Assembly: GCA_023376005.1 (NCBI GenBank)
Contig: CM042150.1
Location: 76,024,111-76,088,110, forward strand
Reading direction: 5' to 3'
DNA: 64,000 nt
Source of the DNA: Doryteuthis pealeii
Lineage: Eukaryota > Mollusca > Cephalopoda > Myopsida > Loliginidae
Shown here: positions 23,223-33,327 of the stretch, piece after piece
Layout of the letters: each line of letters starts with the position of its first letter
Position numbering within the stretch: the stretch's first letter is position 1
The notes under the pieces: generated by a model
What the model saw: the letters and a program-made list of their open reading frames with translations, nothing else
Database searches by the model: none
Told to the model about the DNA's origin: nothing
Translations under genes and position numbers: made by a program

Positions 23223-23599
23223 ATATGGTGTCATTTAAAAAAAATCTTTTTATCTTTACTAAAATTGAAGGTCAATGCAATGCAATATTTCATTTTGAAA
23301 TACACTAAAATGACTCCTTGGTAAATTATTTTAAAAATTTAGTTTCTTTATAGATAGTATGTATGATTGTTTTCAACTTTATGAAGTGAAACATGAAAAA
23401 GATGGTTGGCTGTTTTATGCCACAGAATCATTGATTTCACACGTACATGACATTTTAAATGCAAAAATGTTCATTTAAACAAACATATACAATACCATTA
23501 ATAAATAAGCACAGAATTAAGTTTTTTTATAATTTTTTTTTTTCTAAATGAAAGTTACTTAGAATTTTATTATTTCTTTGTTAAACATTATCAAATGAA

Positions 23600-23924
23600 A
23601 ACCAGCCCTGTTGACTAGGGCTTTAGAATAGACTGACTGCACCTCTGCAGAGGGGTAAGATCCCCCCAATGGAGCCACCTGTCGGCTGTGGGTGTTGACC
23701 CATGATGCTTAAGGATGGAACCCTGGTGGCTGAGCAGTCCATGACATGCAATACTCTACTTACTTAATTTGGTCGGTTGGAGAAGCTCTCCAATCGATCA
23801 GCTGTTCCCGTCAAGCCACAGCACCTATATAATTGTCCCAACTCTATCACCCTTATGGCAAGCCCCAACCCTTTTATCATATATGTTCTAGAAAGCGGTG
23901 GCTGAGGGTCTTCACGTCCTGGTT
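23600..23924. repeat. GC-richer unclassified repeat
   Basis: Composition jumps at about 23600 (GAGGGGTAAGATCCCCCCAA, GGAGCCACCTGTCGGCTGTG). Contains a small palindrome AGCTCTCCAATCGATC region. Partial inverse similarity to 14590-14660. Class unknown. Confidence 0.4.
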
Positions 23925-24060
23925 ATGATGTTAAACTTATTTGATGGTGAAGTTCCAATTCTGGAATTATGGAGTACCTCTTGATCACCAATACTCCCAG
24001 ATTCACTCTCACCCGGAGTGGTAGTACCTGTTAGGGTCCTATCTATTGGTTAAATGAAAA
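23925..24060 (+). repeat. Dispersed repeat R1, copy 1
   Basis: CCAATTCTGGAATTATGGAG, GGAGTGGTAGTACCTGTTAG and GGGTCCTATCTATTGGTT match the R1 copies at 43370-43495 (same strand) and, inverted, 30910-31060. Confidence 0.55.
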
Positions 24061-24065
24061 AACAT

Positions 24066-24627
24066 GAGTTAAAAAAATGTGTTTAAAAAAGAATTGAGTA
24101 CCCATCAAAAATGAATAAAACAGAAATGTCTTCAACATAAAATGAACAAATGGGTTGAGGTTTCATAAAACCCAACCAACCAACCAGCCAACCATCAAAT
24201 CAAAACGGATATTATTGGATGATATTTATTACCAAATGTCACTGCATTAAAACTGTAACAAAAATATGAATATATTGTAGTTCAAAAATAAGTGCACCCC
24301 TATGCAAATTTCTATATTGGTAAGTATATTATATTTTCAAACCAAACTACAACATTTCAATACTGCAGAGGTTTGTAATGAACCATACTTAATAATATCA
24401 ATTAGAAAAATAAAATTCTGTGTATCTTTGGTTTAGAAAAAATAACTTTTTATAAAAAAAATTGTTGGGAGGGGGTACTTATTCATGGGCTATATATATA
24501 GAGAGAGCAAATAATGAAAGAAGTAATGTTAATTAGGATTGAACAAAACTTAGTAAAAATCAACTAATTAAAGCAGATCTCCATTGACTATTCTATTTTG
24601 CTCGAGATTCTCCTGGTAGCATGATAG
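24066..24627. other. AT-rich spacer
   Basis: Low-complexity, including a short GA run near 24499-24508; the minus frame at 24568-24771 is the antisense of the SINE-A head. Confidence 0.45.
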
Positions 24628-24862
24628 GGGCCGGGTTAGCTCAGTCGTAGAGCGTTCGGCTAGAAACCACAAGGTTCCTAGTTCGATACTGGTCCTCGCC
24701 AACTCAGCGTATGAGTAGCACAGGGATCTGTGCTGTAAAGTAAGGAGCTGATGGTAGGTGTGGCACTCCACCTCAGATGCAAAAACAATATCCTTGGTCT
24801 AGCGCTATTGAAAAGGGGATAGACTCCCTCGCTGATTGGCTGATACCGACATTAGTAGAATA
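24628..24862 (+). mobile_element. SINE-A, near full length
   Basis: tRNA-like head GGGTTAGCTCAGTCGTAGAGC (A box; one G short of other copies) and AGTTCGATACTGG (B box). Then come GAGTAGCACAGGGATCTGTG, GGAGCTGATGGTAGGTGTGG, CACTCCACCTCAG, TTGGTCTAGCGCTATTGAAA and GCTGATACCGAC. The head resembles a Lys-like tRNA but the anticodon stem does not pair, so it is not a working tRNA gene. Confidence 0.88.
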
Positions 24863-25060
24863 GATTTAGCATGATATATATATGTATATGTAGGTATGTG
24901 TGTGTGTGCGTGTTTAATGACTGCCACCTTAAAACTGAGCATGACATCATTTTATGAAATTCCCATGATATCAAACAATACCTGTGCTTGAAGCTTTTGA
25001 TGGCATGGAAAGACAGTGTACAGGGTTAGACTCACTCTCTAATCTTCAATAATACTTATG

Positions 25061-25543
25061 GATAATTCCACATCAAATCATCCAGAAAAAAGTAAAATTG
25101 TCACCCACCATTTCAATTTTTCACAAATTGTTAATATTAGAAAAATATTTTGTCGTAGATGCAGTGGCACATCGGAATATTGATCTAGCTATGAAACAAT
25201 CCGAAATCATCAATAACTTAAAATTGGTTGACATTAAGACTTTTCTGATAGCATTTCCAGATTTCCTGGGCAAAAGTTCTCTTATAAACCAATTCTAAGG
25301 ATTAGGGACACTTTAGAACTCATTTTACAGACAAAAATAGGTTGCAAAAAATCACCATTTTTTGTGATCCCTCTCAAATTTGGAAAGCTAAAAATCAACA
25401 TAACTCTGCCAATTCTTTGAATTGGAAGCTCAAATTTTGGGTATTGTATGAATTTATCATCATACATACTTGGATAAAATTTCAGAAAAATTGAAGGGGC
25501 TGGGTGTCATGGCCTGGATGATTTGACATGGAATTGCTCTTAA
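25061..25543. mobile_element. MITE with long terminal inverted repeats and TTAA edge
   Basis: Left arm GATAATTCCACATCAAATCATCC... and, on the minus strand from the right end, GAGCAATTCCATGTCAAATCATCC... pair through to TTCAATTTTTC, about 65 bp with mismatches. The right edge is TTAA (25540-25543), the target of Kolobok and piggyBac transposases; the left edge is degraded (TTAT). Open frames inside (25098-25298 on +, 25467-25282 on -) have no domain. Confidence 0.7.
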
Positions 25544-25668
25544 CCAAAAAGAAGAGCCATGGATATGTCAAGGGATATAATTGAAGCCAAAGGTTTTTAG
25601 ATCAGAGTGGCTTTCTCCTAGATGGATGCTTTAACAAATACTAGGGTTCTATAATTCCAATTTTTTTC

Positions 25669-25695
25669 ATATATATATATATATATACACACACA
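25669..25695. repeat. Short (AT)n(AC)n microsatellite
   Basis: Ten AT units then four AC units immediately before a SINE-A copy. Confidence 0.85.
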
Positions 25696-25915
25696 GTGGG
25701 CCGGTTTTGGTTAGTAGAGAAACTGTCTCAGACCCACAAAATTCTGGGTTCAATACCAGCCCTCACCGACTCAACACAGTTTGGATCTGTGTGGTGAAGT
25801 TGTGAGCTGATGTGTGACACTCTACCTCAGACAAAAAAACAATCTCCCTCATCTAACATTAGATAGACTATGTTGCTGTCTTGGCTAATACCAACAATAG
25901 GCTACTCTGCCATAT
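25696..25915 (+). mobile_element. SINE-A, strongly diverged
   Basis: TTTGGTTAGTAGAGAAACTG (A-box region), GGGTTCAATACCAGCCCTC (B box), GTGAGCTGATGTGTGACACTC and GGCTAATACCAACAATAGGC keep the SINE-A order. Confidence 0.7.
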
Positions 25916-25924
25916 TTACTTGTA

Positions 25925-26468
25925 CTAGCAAGAGTATGTGCCCTCTGAGCATAAGTATTTAAGTTTTAATGCAATGAAATATATTAAATTAGAAAGACTA
26001 ACAAAATTAAATAAGAACATATATAAAAATATTACACTTATTTTAATTATATTCTTATTGGTTTCTATATAAAATCATTCATAGGATCGATTTTAATACA
26101 TTGGAGAATAAAACAATAATGTTAGAGATCAATAACACCACGTAATTAGTTATTAAACCCGGTTTTGTTCAAACCAATATGCAAATTAACCATACTATAT
26201 ATTATATAAAACTTTATTTTTTAGTGATATACAAGACACATTACAGGATATTAAACACTAATAACATGGGGTGTTTTAAGGCAAATCTAATTAAGATTTT
26301 TATAGTGACATTGTTAATAAATAAGATTTATTCTATTCTATGTATTAATGATTTTGAGTATAAATTAAATAATCATTGATAAACTATTGCAATTCCTAAT
26401 AGTATTGTTACATAAACAGTGGTGTAGGTTTGGTTATAGATATACACTGAATCTCCATTATCATAAGA
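25925..26468 (-). mobile_element. Non-autonomous Helitron (HEL), copy 1
   Basis: On the minus strand it starts TCTTATGATAATGGAGATTC (26468) and ends GGGCACATACTCTTGCTAG (25925) followed by T, i.e. TC...CTAG|T. Its inner sequence is shared with 57364-57704 in inverse orientation (blocks GTGTCTTGTATATCACTAA, AAAACCGGGTTTAATAACT and GTTAGTCTTTCTAATTTAAT). The 3' hairpin is eroded. No helicase or Rep coding capacity at about 544 bp. Confidence 0.7.
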
Positions 26469-26469
26469 C

Positions 26470-26472
<3 letters not shown>

Positions 26473-26506
<34 letters not shown>
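26473..26506. repeat. (TA)n between two head-to-head Helitrons
   Basis: Seventeen TA units separating the 5' ends of HEL copies 1 and 2. Confidence 0.93.
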
Positions 26507-26509
<3 letters not shown>

Positions 26510-26949
26510 TATTATAATTATAATGGAGATTGTGTGTTTTTCTGTCTGTAACCGAAACTATATCACTACTCAAGTCACAATTCTCTTAATTATTTACGTC
26601 AAATTATCCATGGTTTCATTCTTTTAAACCTTCAATTATTAATAAAATTGTTTTACATTATTAATACTGTTGACCATATCTACATACTAATAACATGTGA
26701 TTGTATTATATATACAACAAAATAGCGGCATACTGTGTGAATGGGAAGGCTTATTTGCATATTGATATTAAAAATTTTATTTTAATAAATATGTGTTTAG
26801 TATTATTGATTTCTAATTGTTTGGTTTTATCTTAATGAATATGAGCAAAAATCTCGGAGATAAATCTTAAAAGAAATTTATTTACAAGAAGAAATAACTG
26901 TAATTTTATTCTTTATTTCCTATTTTAATTTTATAGTTAAATTAGAAAA

Positions 26950-27088
26950 ATTTAGTAATGAAAGATGGGAGGGGTGGAAGAGTAAGTTTCAGTTGTTCTA
27001 TTTTTTGATTATAGTGGCTATAATAAAAAAATAGGACAACTGAAACTTACTCTTCCACCCCTCCCGTCTTTCATTACTAAATTTTTGC
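26950..27088. repeat. Foldback: about 60-bp inverted repeat
   Basis: Left arm AATTTAGTAATGAAAGATGG...AGTTTCAGTTGTTCTATTTTTT and right arm, its reverse complement, AAAAAATAGGACAACTGAAAC...GTCTTTCATTACTAAATTT, separated by GATTATAGTGGCTATAAT. Only a few mismatches. The left arm is native HEL sequence (present in copy 3); the right arm is an extra inverted copy. Confidence 0.9.
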
Positions 27089-27109
27089 AATGTTGCAAAT
27101 CTTTTTTTT

Positions 27110-27590
27110 TTTTTCATTCTTATTTTGTTAGTCTTTCTATAATCTTCATACAATGACTGCTATTTACACAGTAGCATTGCAACCAACAAAGCCTTCATCA
27201 GATGATGACTCTGGGTTCAGGCATGGTTTCGGGGCCGAAGCATCATTACCACTAACCCAGAGCGCCCCAGCAGTATCTCATGATACCACCAGACTTTGTC
27301 AGTTTGATGTCACAATATAGGACTGCCATATCCACGCTGATGCGGTTAGAGCTTTCTCCTGAATCTCTTTCAAGTATTTCCTCTTGTCTGGTAGAGAAAG
27401 TCCAAGTTTAGACAAAAATGCCGAGGTTGAGTTGGCAATAAACCCCCGACATCCAACCTCAATGGGAAATACATCCGTTATCCATCCGTTTCTGACGCAT
27501 TGCTCATGTAGGTCTTCATATTTTTCCAACTTCCGCTGGCCCAATCCAGATTTTCTTCAAATGGAACTGTCAACTCAACGATAAAAACTT
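27110..27590 (-). pseudogene. LINE 3' fragment: C-terminal reverse-transcriptase polyprotein region
   Basis: The minus frame 27544-27299 includes YEDLHEQCVRNGW, FPIEVGCRGFIANS and EKALTASAWIW. This C-terminal block is seen in polyproteins of R2/R4-like and related LINEs of invertebrates and fish (family recalled, clade not certain). Downstream on the minus strand, after two stops, GALWVSGNDASAPKPCLNPE is readable and is repeated at 52945-53068. It ends in an A-rich tail near 27100-27115. 5' truncated; nested inside HEL copy 2. Confidence 0.7.
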
Positions 27591-27727
27591 TCTTTTGATT
27601 AACAGACCAAATAATTTAATATGATATTTTATTACATTAAAACTTAAGTACTTGCACCCGGAAGGTGCATATATTTGCTAGTATATATAAATTATTATAT
27701 TCATACATATGTAACTGTAAAAAAGTC

Positions 27728-27967
27728 GTTGGGGCGGCCTAAAGTCAGAATCAACCAGTCAGCGATGGAGACTATTCCCTTTTCAATAGTGTTAGACCAA
27801 GGAGATTGTTTTTGCATCTGAGGTGGAGCGCCACACCTACCATCAGCTCCTTACTTTACTGCACAGATCCCTGTGCTACTCATACGCTGAGTTGGCGAGG
27901 ACTGGTATCGAACTAGGAACCTTGTGGTTTCTAGCCGAACGCTCTACCAACTGAGTTAACCCAGCCC
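27728..27967 (-). mobile_element. SINE-A, near full length
   Basis: Reverse complement of the consensus, from GGGGCGGCCTAAAGTC through TAGTGTTAGACCAAGGAG, GAGGTGGAGCGCCACACC, GCTACTCATACGCTGAG and GGTATCGAACTAGGAACC (B box) to CTACCAACTGAGTTAACCC (A box). Close to the copy at 63328. Confidence 0.88.
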
Positions 27968-27969
27968 CA

Positions 27970-29160
27970 TTTTATTTATTAGGGCAATACACAATACAAA
28001 TAAAATATTATAATCTCGTGAATATAGCAATTTCCAGTTGAATAACAATTTTGTGTGGTCTGCATTCCATTTGAATATAATTTTTTTACTCTGAGTCATT
28101 GATATAATAGATGTAACTTTGAAATACTAATTAGAATTCTTCACTCCTTTTTAAATAGAAGCATTGATATTATCATGAACTGCTGTTAGAATAAGAACAC
28201 AATGGGTTAATATGTTGTTTAATAAATTTTATATACAAAGTCTGATATGACTAATGGTAATTGAAAAGGAAAGGGAAAAAAATCAAAAATATTATTTTCA
28301 ATGAATACTCAAAGTAATGACTTTTTTTTTTAGAAACATTTAAATGCTAATTAGAAACTTTACAGAAGTAAAAAGCACTTGGAAATATGTTGATGTAATC
28401 TTTAGTTAAAAAATTAAAAAAAAAAAAAAGAGAAGGAAGAAATATTGACAAAGTTTTAAGAAAATTTTAAAAAATGGTATTGAAAATATTTTAGTGGAAA
28501 CAAAATGTGAATTTTTTTTAGCCAAGATATAAAATCAATTTCAGAAATATCTTGGAAATTTGTACCCAAAATATCGGAAAAGAGAGAAGACAAATAAAAA
28601 AAATATGAAACTGAAATATTTCTGTAAAAAGAAGAAACCTTTCAGTGCATTTTAGAAAAGTACTAGAATAATTTCCACATTTAAAAAATGTATAATACAT
28701 TCTAAAATTATTTTCATATAAAAATATAAGAATATAAAAATACCTAAAGGAATGTTACAGAACAAATTTAGGAGAAAAAAATGTTCTCATCCATATATTA
28801 GAGGAAAAATAGGAAAAAATATTTATCTTCAAAAATTTTTTTAAATGTGTCATTTTAAAAGTAAAAAAAACAACAAAAAAACTATTTCAGAATCCTTTAT
28901 AACATTTACCTGTGTATATAACAAAAAACAACTTTTCTGTATAAAAGTAAAATCTAAGTGAAATAAAATTAAAATTTTATCTTAAAAGGTAGACTTTTAA
29001 AAGCACAAATATGTCCAAAATTAATTCTAGATCATTGTGACAAGACAAATAAATTGAAGTGATAATAAAATCAAACTTTTCAAAAGTCTGAATTTCTAAG
29101 ATGAAGAAGTATCAGTATCACACACAGATGTTCTCTGACTAGCATCCTCATCTTTGTTTT
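27970..29160. other. A/T homopolymer-rich, no recognisable feature
   Basis: Contains several A and T runs of 8-13 bases (for example 28417-28430). The 60-codon minus frame 28518-28700 is compositional. Confidence 0.45.
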
Positions 29161-29164
29161 GTTA

Positions 29165-29462
29165 GTCAAAATATTTCGGCCATCCTGCATCTTCAGGTGT
29201 CTTTTGTTTTCAGTAAAATTTTGTGAATTTTTAACAAAGCCCTTTATTCAATCTGGTAGTACAATGGTCTCATTCCATAAATAGAGAATTTATTGTATCA
29301 GTCAATTCTCATGTTAATTTATCTCAGTGATATCTGTCTTTTCTGCTGAATCAAAGTATATTGCACTAACCAACTCTAGGATTGAACTAAGGACCACTAG
29401 GTAACTAAGTAGACTTTAACCAGTGAATTTGTCCTCTGGGCCATTATCCCAGAGTCTGTGCT
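29165..29462 (-). mobile_element. SINE-E, diverged
   Basis: Left end CGGCCATCCTGCATCTTCAGG resembles CCGGCCTTCTTCAGG at 59279. CCCTTTATTCAATCTGGTAG and the minus-strand B box (complement of CTCTAGGATTGAACTAAGG) follow in the same order as at 59252-59583. Confidence 0.5.
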
Positions 29463-29550
29463 TACATGGAGCCTAAATCTAAATCTGAAATCCCCTCACT
29501 GTCTCTTCTACTAAACAAGAGTATATATCTTCATGCACAATGAGTAATGT

Positions 29551-29714
29551 AATTGGGTGAGAGAATTTTGAGGTTTAAATCAAGTGGGATAATTTGGGAA
29601 TTTTAATTAGTTGAGATAATTTGGGGATTTTAATCAGGTGGATAATTTGGGGTTTTTAAACAGATGGGATGGTTTTGGGGTTTTTAATTGGGTGGAAGAA
29701 TTTGGGAGTTTTAA
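29551..29714. repeat. Degenerate minisatellite, unit about 27 bp, six units
   Basis: Successive units read AATTTTGAGGTTTAAATCAAG..., AATTTGGGAATTTTAATTAG..., AATTTGGGGATTTTAATCAGG..., AATTTGGGGTTTTTAAACAG..., GTTTTGGGGTTTTTAATTGG... and AATTTGGGAGTTTTAAC. Each is joined by GTGGGAT-like linkers. G and T dominate one strand. Confidence 0.85.
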
Positions 29715-30257
29715 CTTTTTGAACACTTAAACACTTGGCTCTCAAAGACCCAGTACCTGAGCTAAAAACAAGTTGCACAAAAAGAAATATTCAGCATAAA
29801 AACATTCAAAACTTTCTCCAGATAAATTCAAAAACATGTTTTTCCATTGTATTCCATTGACAGATGACAGACATCACTAGCAATAATAAACATCCATCCA
29901 GTACAACATCCCATGTTTGTATACTTTTCCCCACATACTGTCGAAATGATTTCCTCTTTTTACTCCCATTGACAGATAAAGCAGAAAATCACTTCTATCT
30001 GTGACATGTATAAAATTTAATGGCAACAAAAGAGATGACTTCCAGAGCACCAGAACTCGATAGTTTGGTGTCATTCTCAGAACCCACCCTTTTTTTTTTT
30101 TTGCATATCCTTGACCTTTCTGACTGGGTGCTATCTATGTTTTTCTAGAAAACTTAGACAAAATATCAACTTCAGAGAATTGGTTCCCTTCACATAAAAA
30201 TGTTTAATAGCCCACTCTTGAGAGTGAGTTGTTCTTAATACAAAAAGGGGAATTAGG
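29715..30257. other. No recognisable feature
   Basis: A 65-codon minus frame at 29877-30074 has no domain support; a T run of 13 lies near 30090. Confidence 0.4.
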
Positions 30258-30267
30258 TGAGAGGACT

Positions 30268-30452
30268 GTAAATGAATCTCAGTCGGTAGAGTGTTTGGCT
30301 AGGAATCACAAGGTTCCTGGTTCGATACCGGCCCTTGCCAACTCTGCGTATGAGTAGCACAGGGAACTGTGCGGTAAAGTGAGGGGCTGATGGTAGGTTT
30401 GGCACTGCACCTCAGACACAAAATCAATCTCCTTGGTCTAGCACTAGAGAAA
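30268..30452 (+). mobile_element. SINE-A, 3' truncated
   Basis: AATCTCAGTCGGTAGAGTG, CCTGGTTCGATACCGG, GAGTAGCACAGGGAACTGTG, GGTAAAGTGAGGGGCTGATGG and TTGGTCTAGCACTAG are present. It stops before GATACCGAC and then merges with AT-rich DNA. Confidence 0.85.
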
Positions 30453-30551
30453 ACATACTTAAGACTGGATTATGAGGATTTAAAGATCAACTTTTTTGAT
30501 AAATATAACAAAAGTCAAACCTTAAAATCTTAAAATTGTAGTATTGATTAA

Positions 30552-30595
30552 TTATTTATTGATTTTAATGGCATGTCAACTTATCTAGGGTTATT
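30552..30595 (-). mobile_element. SINE-D 3'-end fragment
   Basis: GATTTTAATGGCATGTCAAC...AGGGTTATTTCATTA matches the left end of SINE-D copies. Confidence 0.35.
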
Positions 30596-30909
30596 TCATT
30601 ACAGCTTTTATGTAATTGTTTCTTAAAAGTTTATTTCACAGTATAATACTTGACATCATATAACTATCAAATACAACTAATTTGCTGACAGTTGTATGGT
30701 TTAACGTATATACCTATCTAATACTAATAATTATATGGCTTCAAGTAATCACTTCTATTTAATAAATCATTTGTTTGCATACAGTTATATGGTTTCAAAT
30801 AACTAATAATAATTTTTAGTAAACAATTATAACTTCATGCAATTATTCTTAATACAAATAATTTACAGTTATATAGTATCAAGTATTCCTCTCTAATATG
30901 AATGATTTT

Positions 30910-31060
30910 TAAACAGATCCATTTGACCCATAGATGGGATCCTACCAGGTAGTACCACTCCATATTAGAGTGGTCCTGAAAATAATGGCAAGCAATGGTT
31001 ACTCCACAATCCCCAGAGTTCCAAAACTGGAGCCTCATCATCAAATGCAATGCCAGGACA
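30910..31060 (-). repeat. Dispersed repeat R1, copy 2
   Basis: AACAGATCCATTTGACCCATAG, GGGATCCTACCAGGTAGTACC, CCAGAGTTCCAAAACTGGAGCC and TCATCATCAAATGCAATGC mirror the R1 copies at 23925 and 43370. Antiparallel open frames across it are incidental. Confidence 0.55.
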
Positions 31061-31144
31061 CATTTCAATATAGAATATTTCATTTGTACATTAGAAATCA
31101 AGAAGGATTTTATTAAAGGTTTGTAATTAATGCAATCATTACAG

Positions 31145-31428
31145 ATAGAATATATATTTACCAACCCCTCCGCACGAGCAGGATGCGACACAAGGTCAAT
31201 TTCTTAAGTGGAGTTCAGCAGGTTTGAATTCAGAGTTTTCCTTTGCCTAACCAAAGTTGGAGAGCCCAGTCTGCCCTACTATTTACCCATAGCTGGAGGG
31301 AGAGTAGGATTCATACCTTTCCCAAGGATATTAGCGCTAAATGAAATGCAGTTACCACGTCCAGGATTTGAACTCGGGGCGACGAGTCCATTTCCCATGA
31401 CTTTAACCATTACACCGCGCACTTCCTA
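31145..31428 (-). mobile_element. SINE-B, near full length
   Basis: Reverse complement order is complete: ATTTACCAACCCCTCCGC, GGATGCGACACAAGGTCAAT, GAGCCCAGTCTGCCCTACTA, CATAGCTGGAGGGAGAG, CCAGGATTTGAACTCGGG (B box) and TTTAACCATTACACCGCGC (A box). Among the better-preserved copies. Confidence 0.82.
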
Positions 31429-31671
31429 CTTACAGATAGAATAGGATTATTTTATGTACAGAGAAAATGCATTGCTAATCAGGGATTTCCAGTGATTAAG
31501 AATTAATGCAAGCACTGCTGATTGAATAGAGCTAATATATGTGTAAGTGTATGTCTTAGGATTTTACAAAATGTCAAACAAATTTACTTTCAAAATATAT
31601 TAAAGATAAGAAAGGGATTGGCAGTGGTCAGAAAATTAAAGTAAGCCTTACTGACAGAAAAGGATATAGGA

Positions 31672-31940
31672 TGTATTTACCAACCCTTCTGCCATGGCTA
31701 ATATGTCTCAATTTTTTTAAGCAGAGTAAAGCTAGTTTGAATTCAGAGTTTTTCTTCTCCTAAATTAGTTGCTTAACCAAGGCTAAAAAAAACAGTCTTC
31801 CCCTATTTTTTCTCATAACCAGAGAGAGAACAGATGGATTTATGCTTTTCTTAAGGGCATTAGCACAAAGTGAAATGCAAACAGCCTTGTCCAAGATTTG
31901 AACTCTGGTTACAATTCTATTTCCTATGACAATAACTGTT
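31672..31940 (-). mobile_element. SINE-B, diverged
   Basis: ATTTACCAACCCTTCTGCC, TTAGTTGCTTAACCAAGGC, CATAACCAGAGAGAGAACAG, CCAAGATTTGAACTCTGG and GACAATAACTGTTATG follow the inverted SINE-B order 240 bp downstream of another copy. Confidence 0.75.
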
Positions 31941-31945
31941 ATGTG

Positions 31946-32560
31946 CTAATATGTGCAATATAATATGTTTCTTATTTTAAAATTCTTTTTAGTTTAGTTA
32001 ACTTAGGCATGCAATTCTAAAAGCTTAGAATGTTTAGATGTGTAAGAAATTATTCTCTTTTAAGTTTGTATCTCATGCATACATAGATATACACAGAAAA
32101 TGACATTTCCATTTGAGCAACACCTAGAGCAAAAGTTATTTTACTTTAATTTAAGATTTGTTCTACCTATAGTTTGCATGAGATAAAAAACAAAATATGC
32201 TCTGGTTCAACTAAATATCAAAATATGACATTTAGAGGTGTTATAATGGAACCTTTTGTGAATTTCCTGTCTAACTTTCAGGAAGTTTCTTCAAGCAAGG
32301 CTATCCAGCTTTGTCATGCTTTCTTTAAAGTCATGCTGCATTAACTGATAAAATGTGATCTTTTTCCTGCGGTGATATCTTGACTGGCGTGCAAGAAGAC
32401 AAGAATGACTATTAGTGTCTAGTATCCATCCACACTCTCTCTGTAAACATAACTTATGCCTTTTTTTTTTGCTTTTAAATTAATCTATTACGTCTACAGT
32501 GACCTGAAGTTTTGAAATGATTGTTACAATGTACATGTACATGTTTTGTGGTTGGAGAGA
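31946..32560. other. No recognisable feature
   Basis: AT-rich with a T run of 10 near 32461; no open frame above 60 codons. Confidence 0.4.
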
Positions 32561-32571
32561 ACGGGTTGTCA

Positions 32572-32690
32572 TTTAGTAAGCTCAACTTAGTTGAGCACAA
32601 AGCCAGAAGTATGGGCACCCAGTTCGAATCAGATTCACTAATGAGGCTCTGCTAAACTGGCTTGTGAACTATTACACCATTCAAAATGTC
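32572..32690 (-). mobile_element. SINE-C copy
   Basis: AAAGCCAGAAGTATGGGCACCC, AGTTCGAATCAGATTCACTAATG and AACTATTACACCATTC are the reverse complement of SINE-C; the B box is well preserved here. Confidence 0.65.
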
Positions 32691-32815
32691 CAAATAAGTA
32701 ATGCTAAATGTATGTGTAAGAAAATGCTAAAGATCAACGATACATTCAAATATATTCAAGGATGCCACTTCTTGACTGAATTTTATTAGACAAGGTGTTT
32801 TAATGATTGTATATG

Positions 32816-33327
32816 TGTTACATAATTATTAGATGCCTAATATTCATGGAAATAGTGTAGAAACATAATGGCGATTAGTGCAGCTGATGGCCTTGAGAGT
32901 GAGTGACGGCACTTGACCTCACTCTCACCTTGCCTTCCAGGGATAAATCGTGAGAACCAGAAGGCACAGAAGACCCTATATTCCAGTTTAAGGATACTAA
33001 GTAACTCAGGCAGTTAGAAGTTAGAAGCCGAGCTCGTAAGATGTGAGTCTCACTGCGCAGACATCTGGTTTGGGGATTTAACAATAAAATAAGATCAAAA
33101 GTAAATCGAAGTCTTGTGTTTATTACCTAAAAACTAACAATGACACAGGGCTTCTGATAAGGAGAAATCCCTAACAGAAAACCAGACTCGAGGTCCCCAA
33201 GTCAACACCAGATGCTAGACCAGACCAAGTTAAGATGATAGAAGAAGAACCAAAGCCGGCCAGAAGAATAGATGTCCAAGATATAGAAGCAAGTAAGAAG
33301 TGAAGAAGAAAGAAAGGGTATACAACA
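32816..33327 (+). mobile_element. Solo LTR, family LTR-1, TSD TATG (reference copy)
   Basis: Starts TGTTACATAATTATTAG and ends GGGTATACAACA. TATG stands immediately before (32812-32815) and after (33328-33331). A polyadenylation signal AATAAA at 33083-33088, followed by a GT-rich stretch (TCTTGTGTTTATT), gives the + orientation and places the end of R near 33100-33125. No coding region or second LTR adjoins. Frames inside (33084-32875 and 33362-33171 on the minus strand) are incidental. Confidence 0.9.

Larger units (their letters stand above)
26507..27681 (+). mobile_element. Helitron (HEL), copy 2, with nested LINE and internal foldback
   Basis: 5' end TCTTATTATAATTATAATGG preceded by A (26506). 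The 3' end has a perfect hairpin TGCACC-cggaa-GGTGCA (27653-27669), 8 nt, then CTAG (27678-27681) followed by T. This A|TC...hairpin...CTAG|T layout is the Helitron signature. The left half matches HEL copy 3 (37379-37985) in inverse. A LINE 3' fragment is inserted at about 27110-27590 and a foldback lies at 26950-27088, which explains the greater length. Confidence 0.8.
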
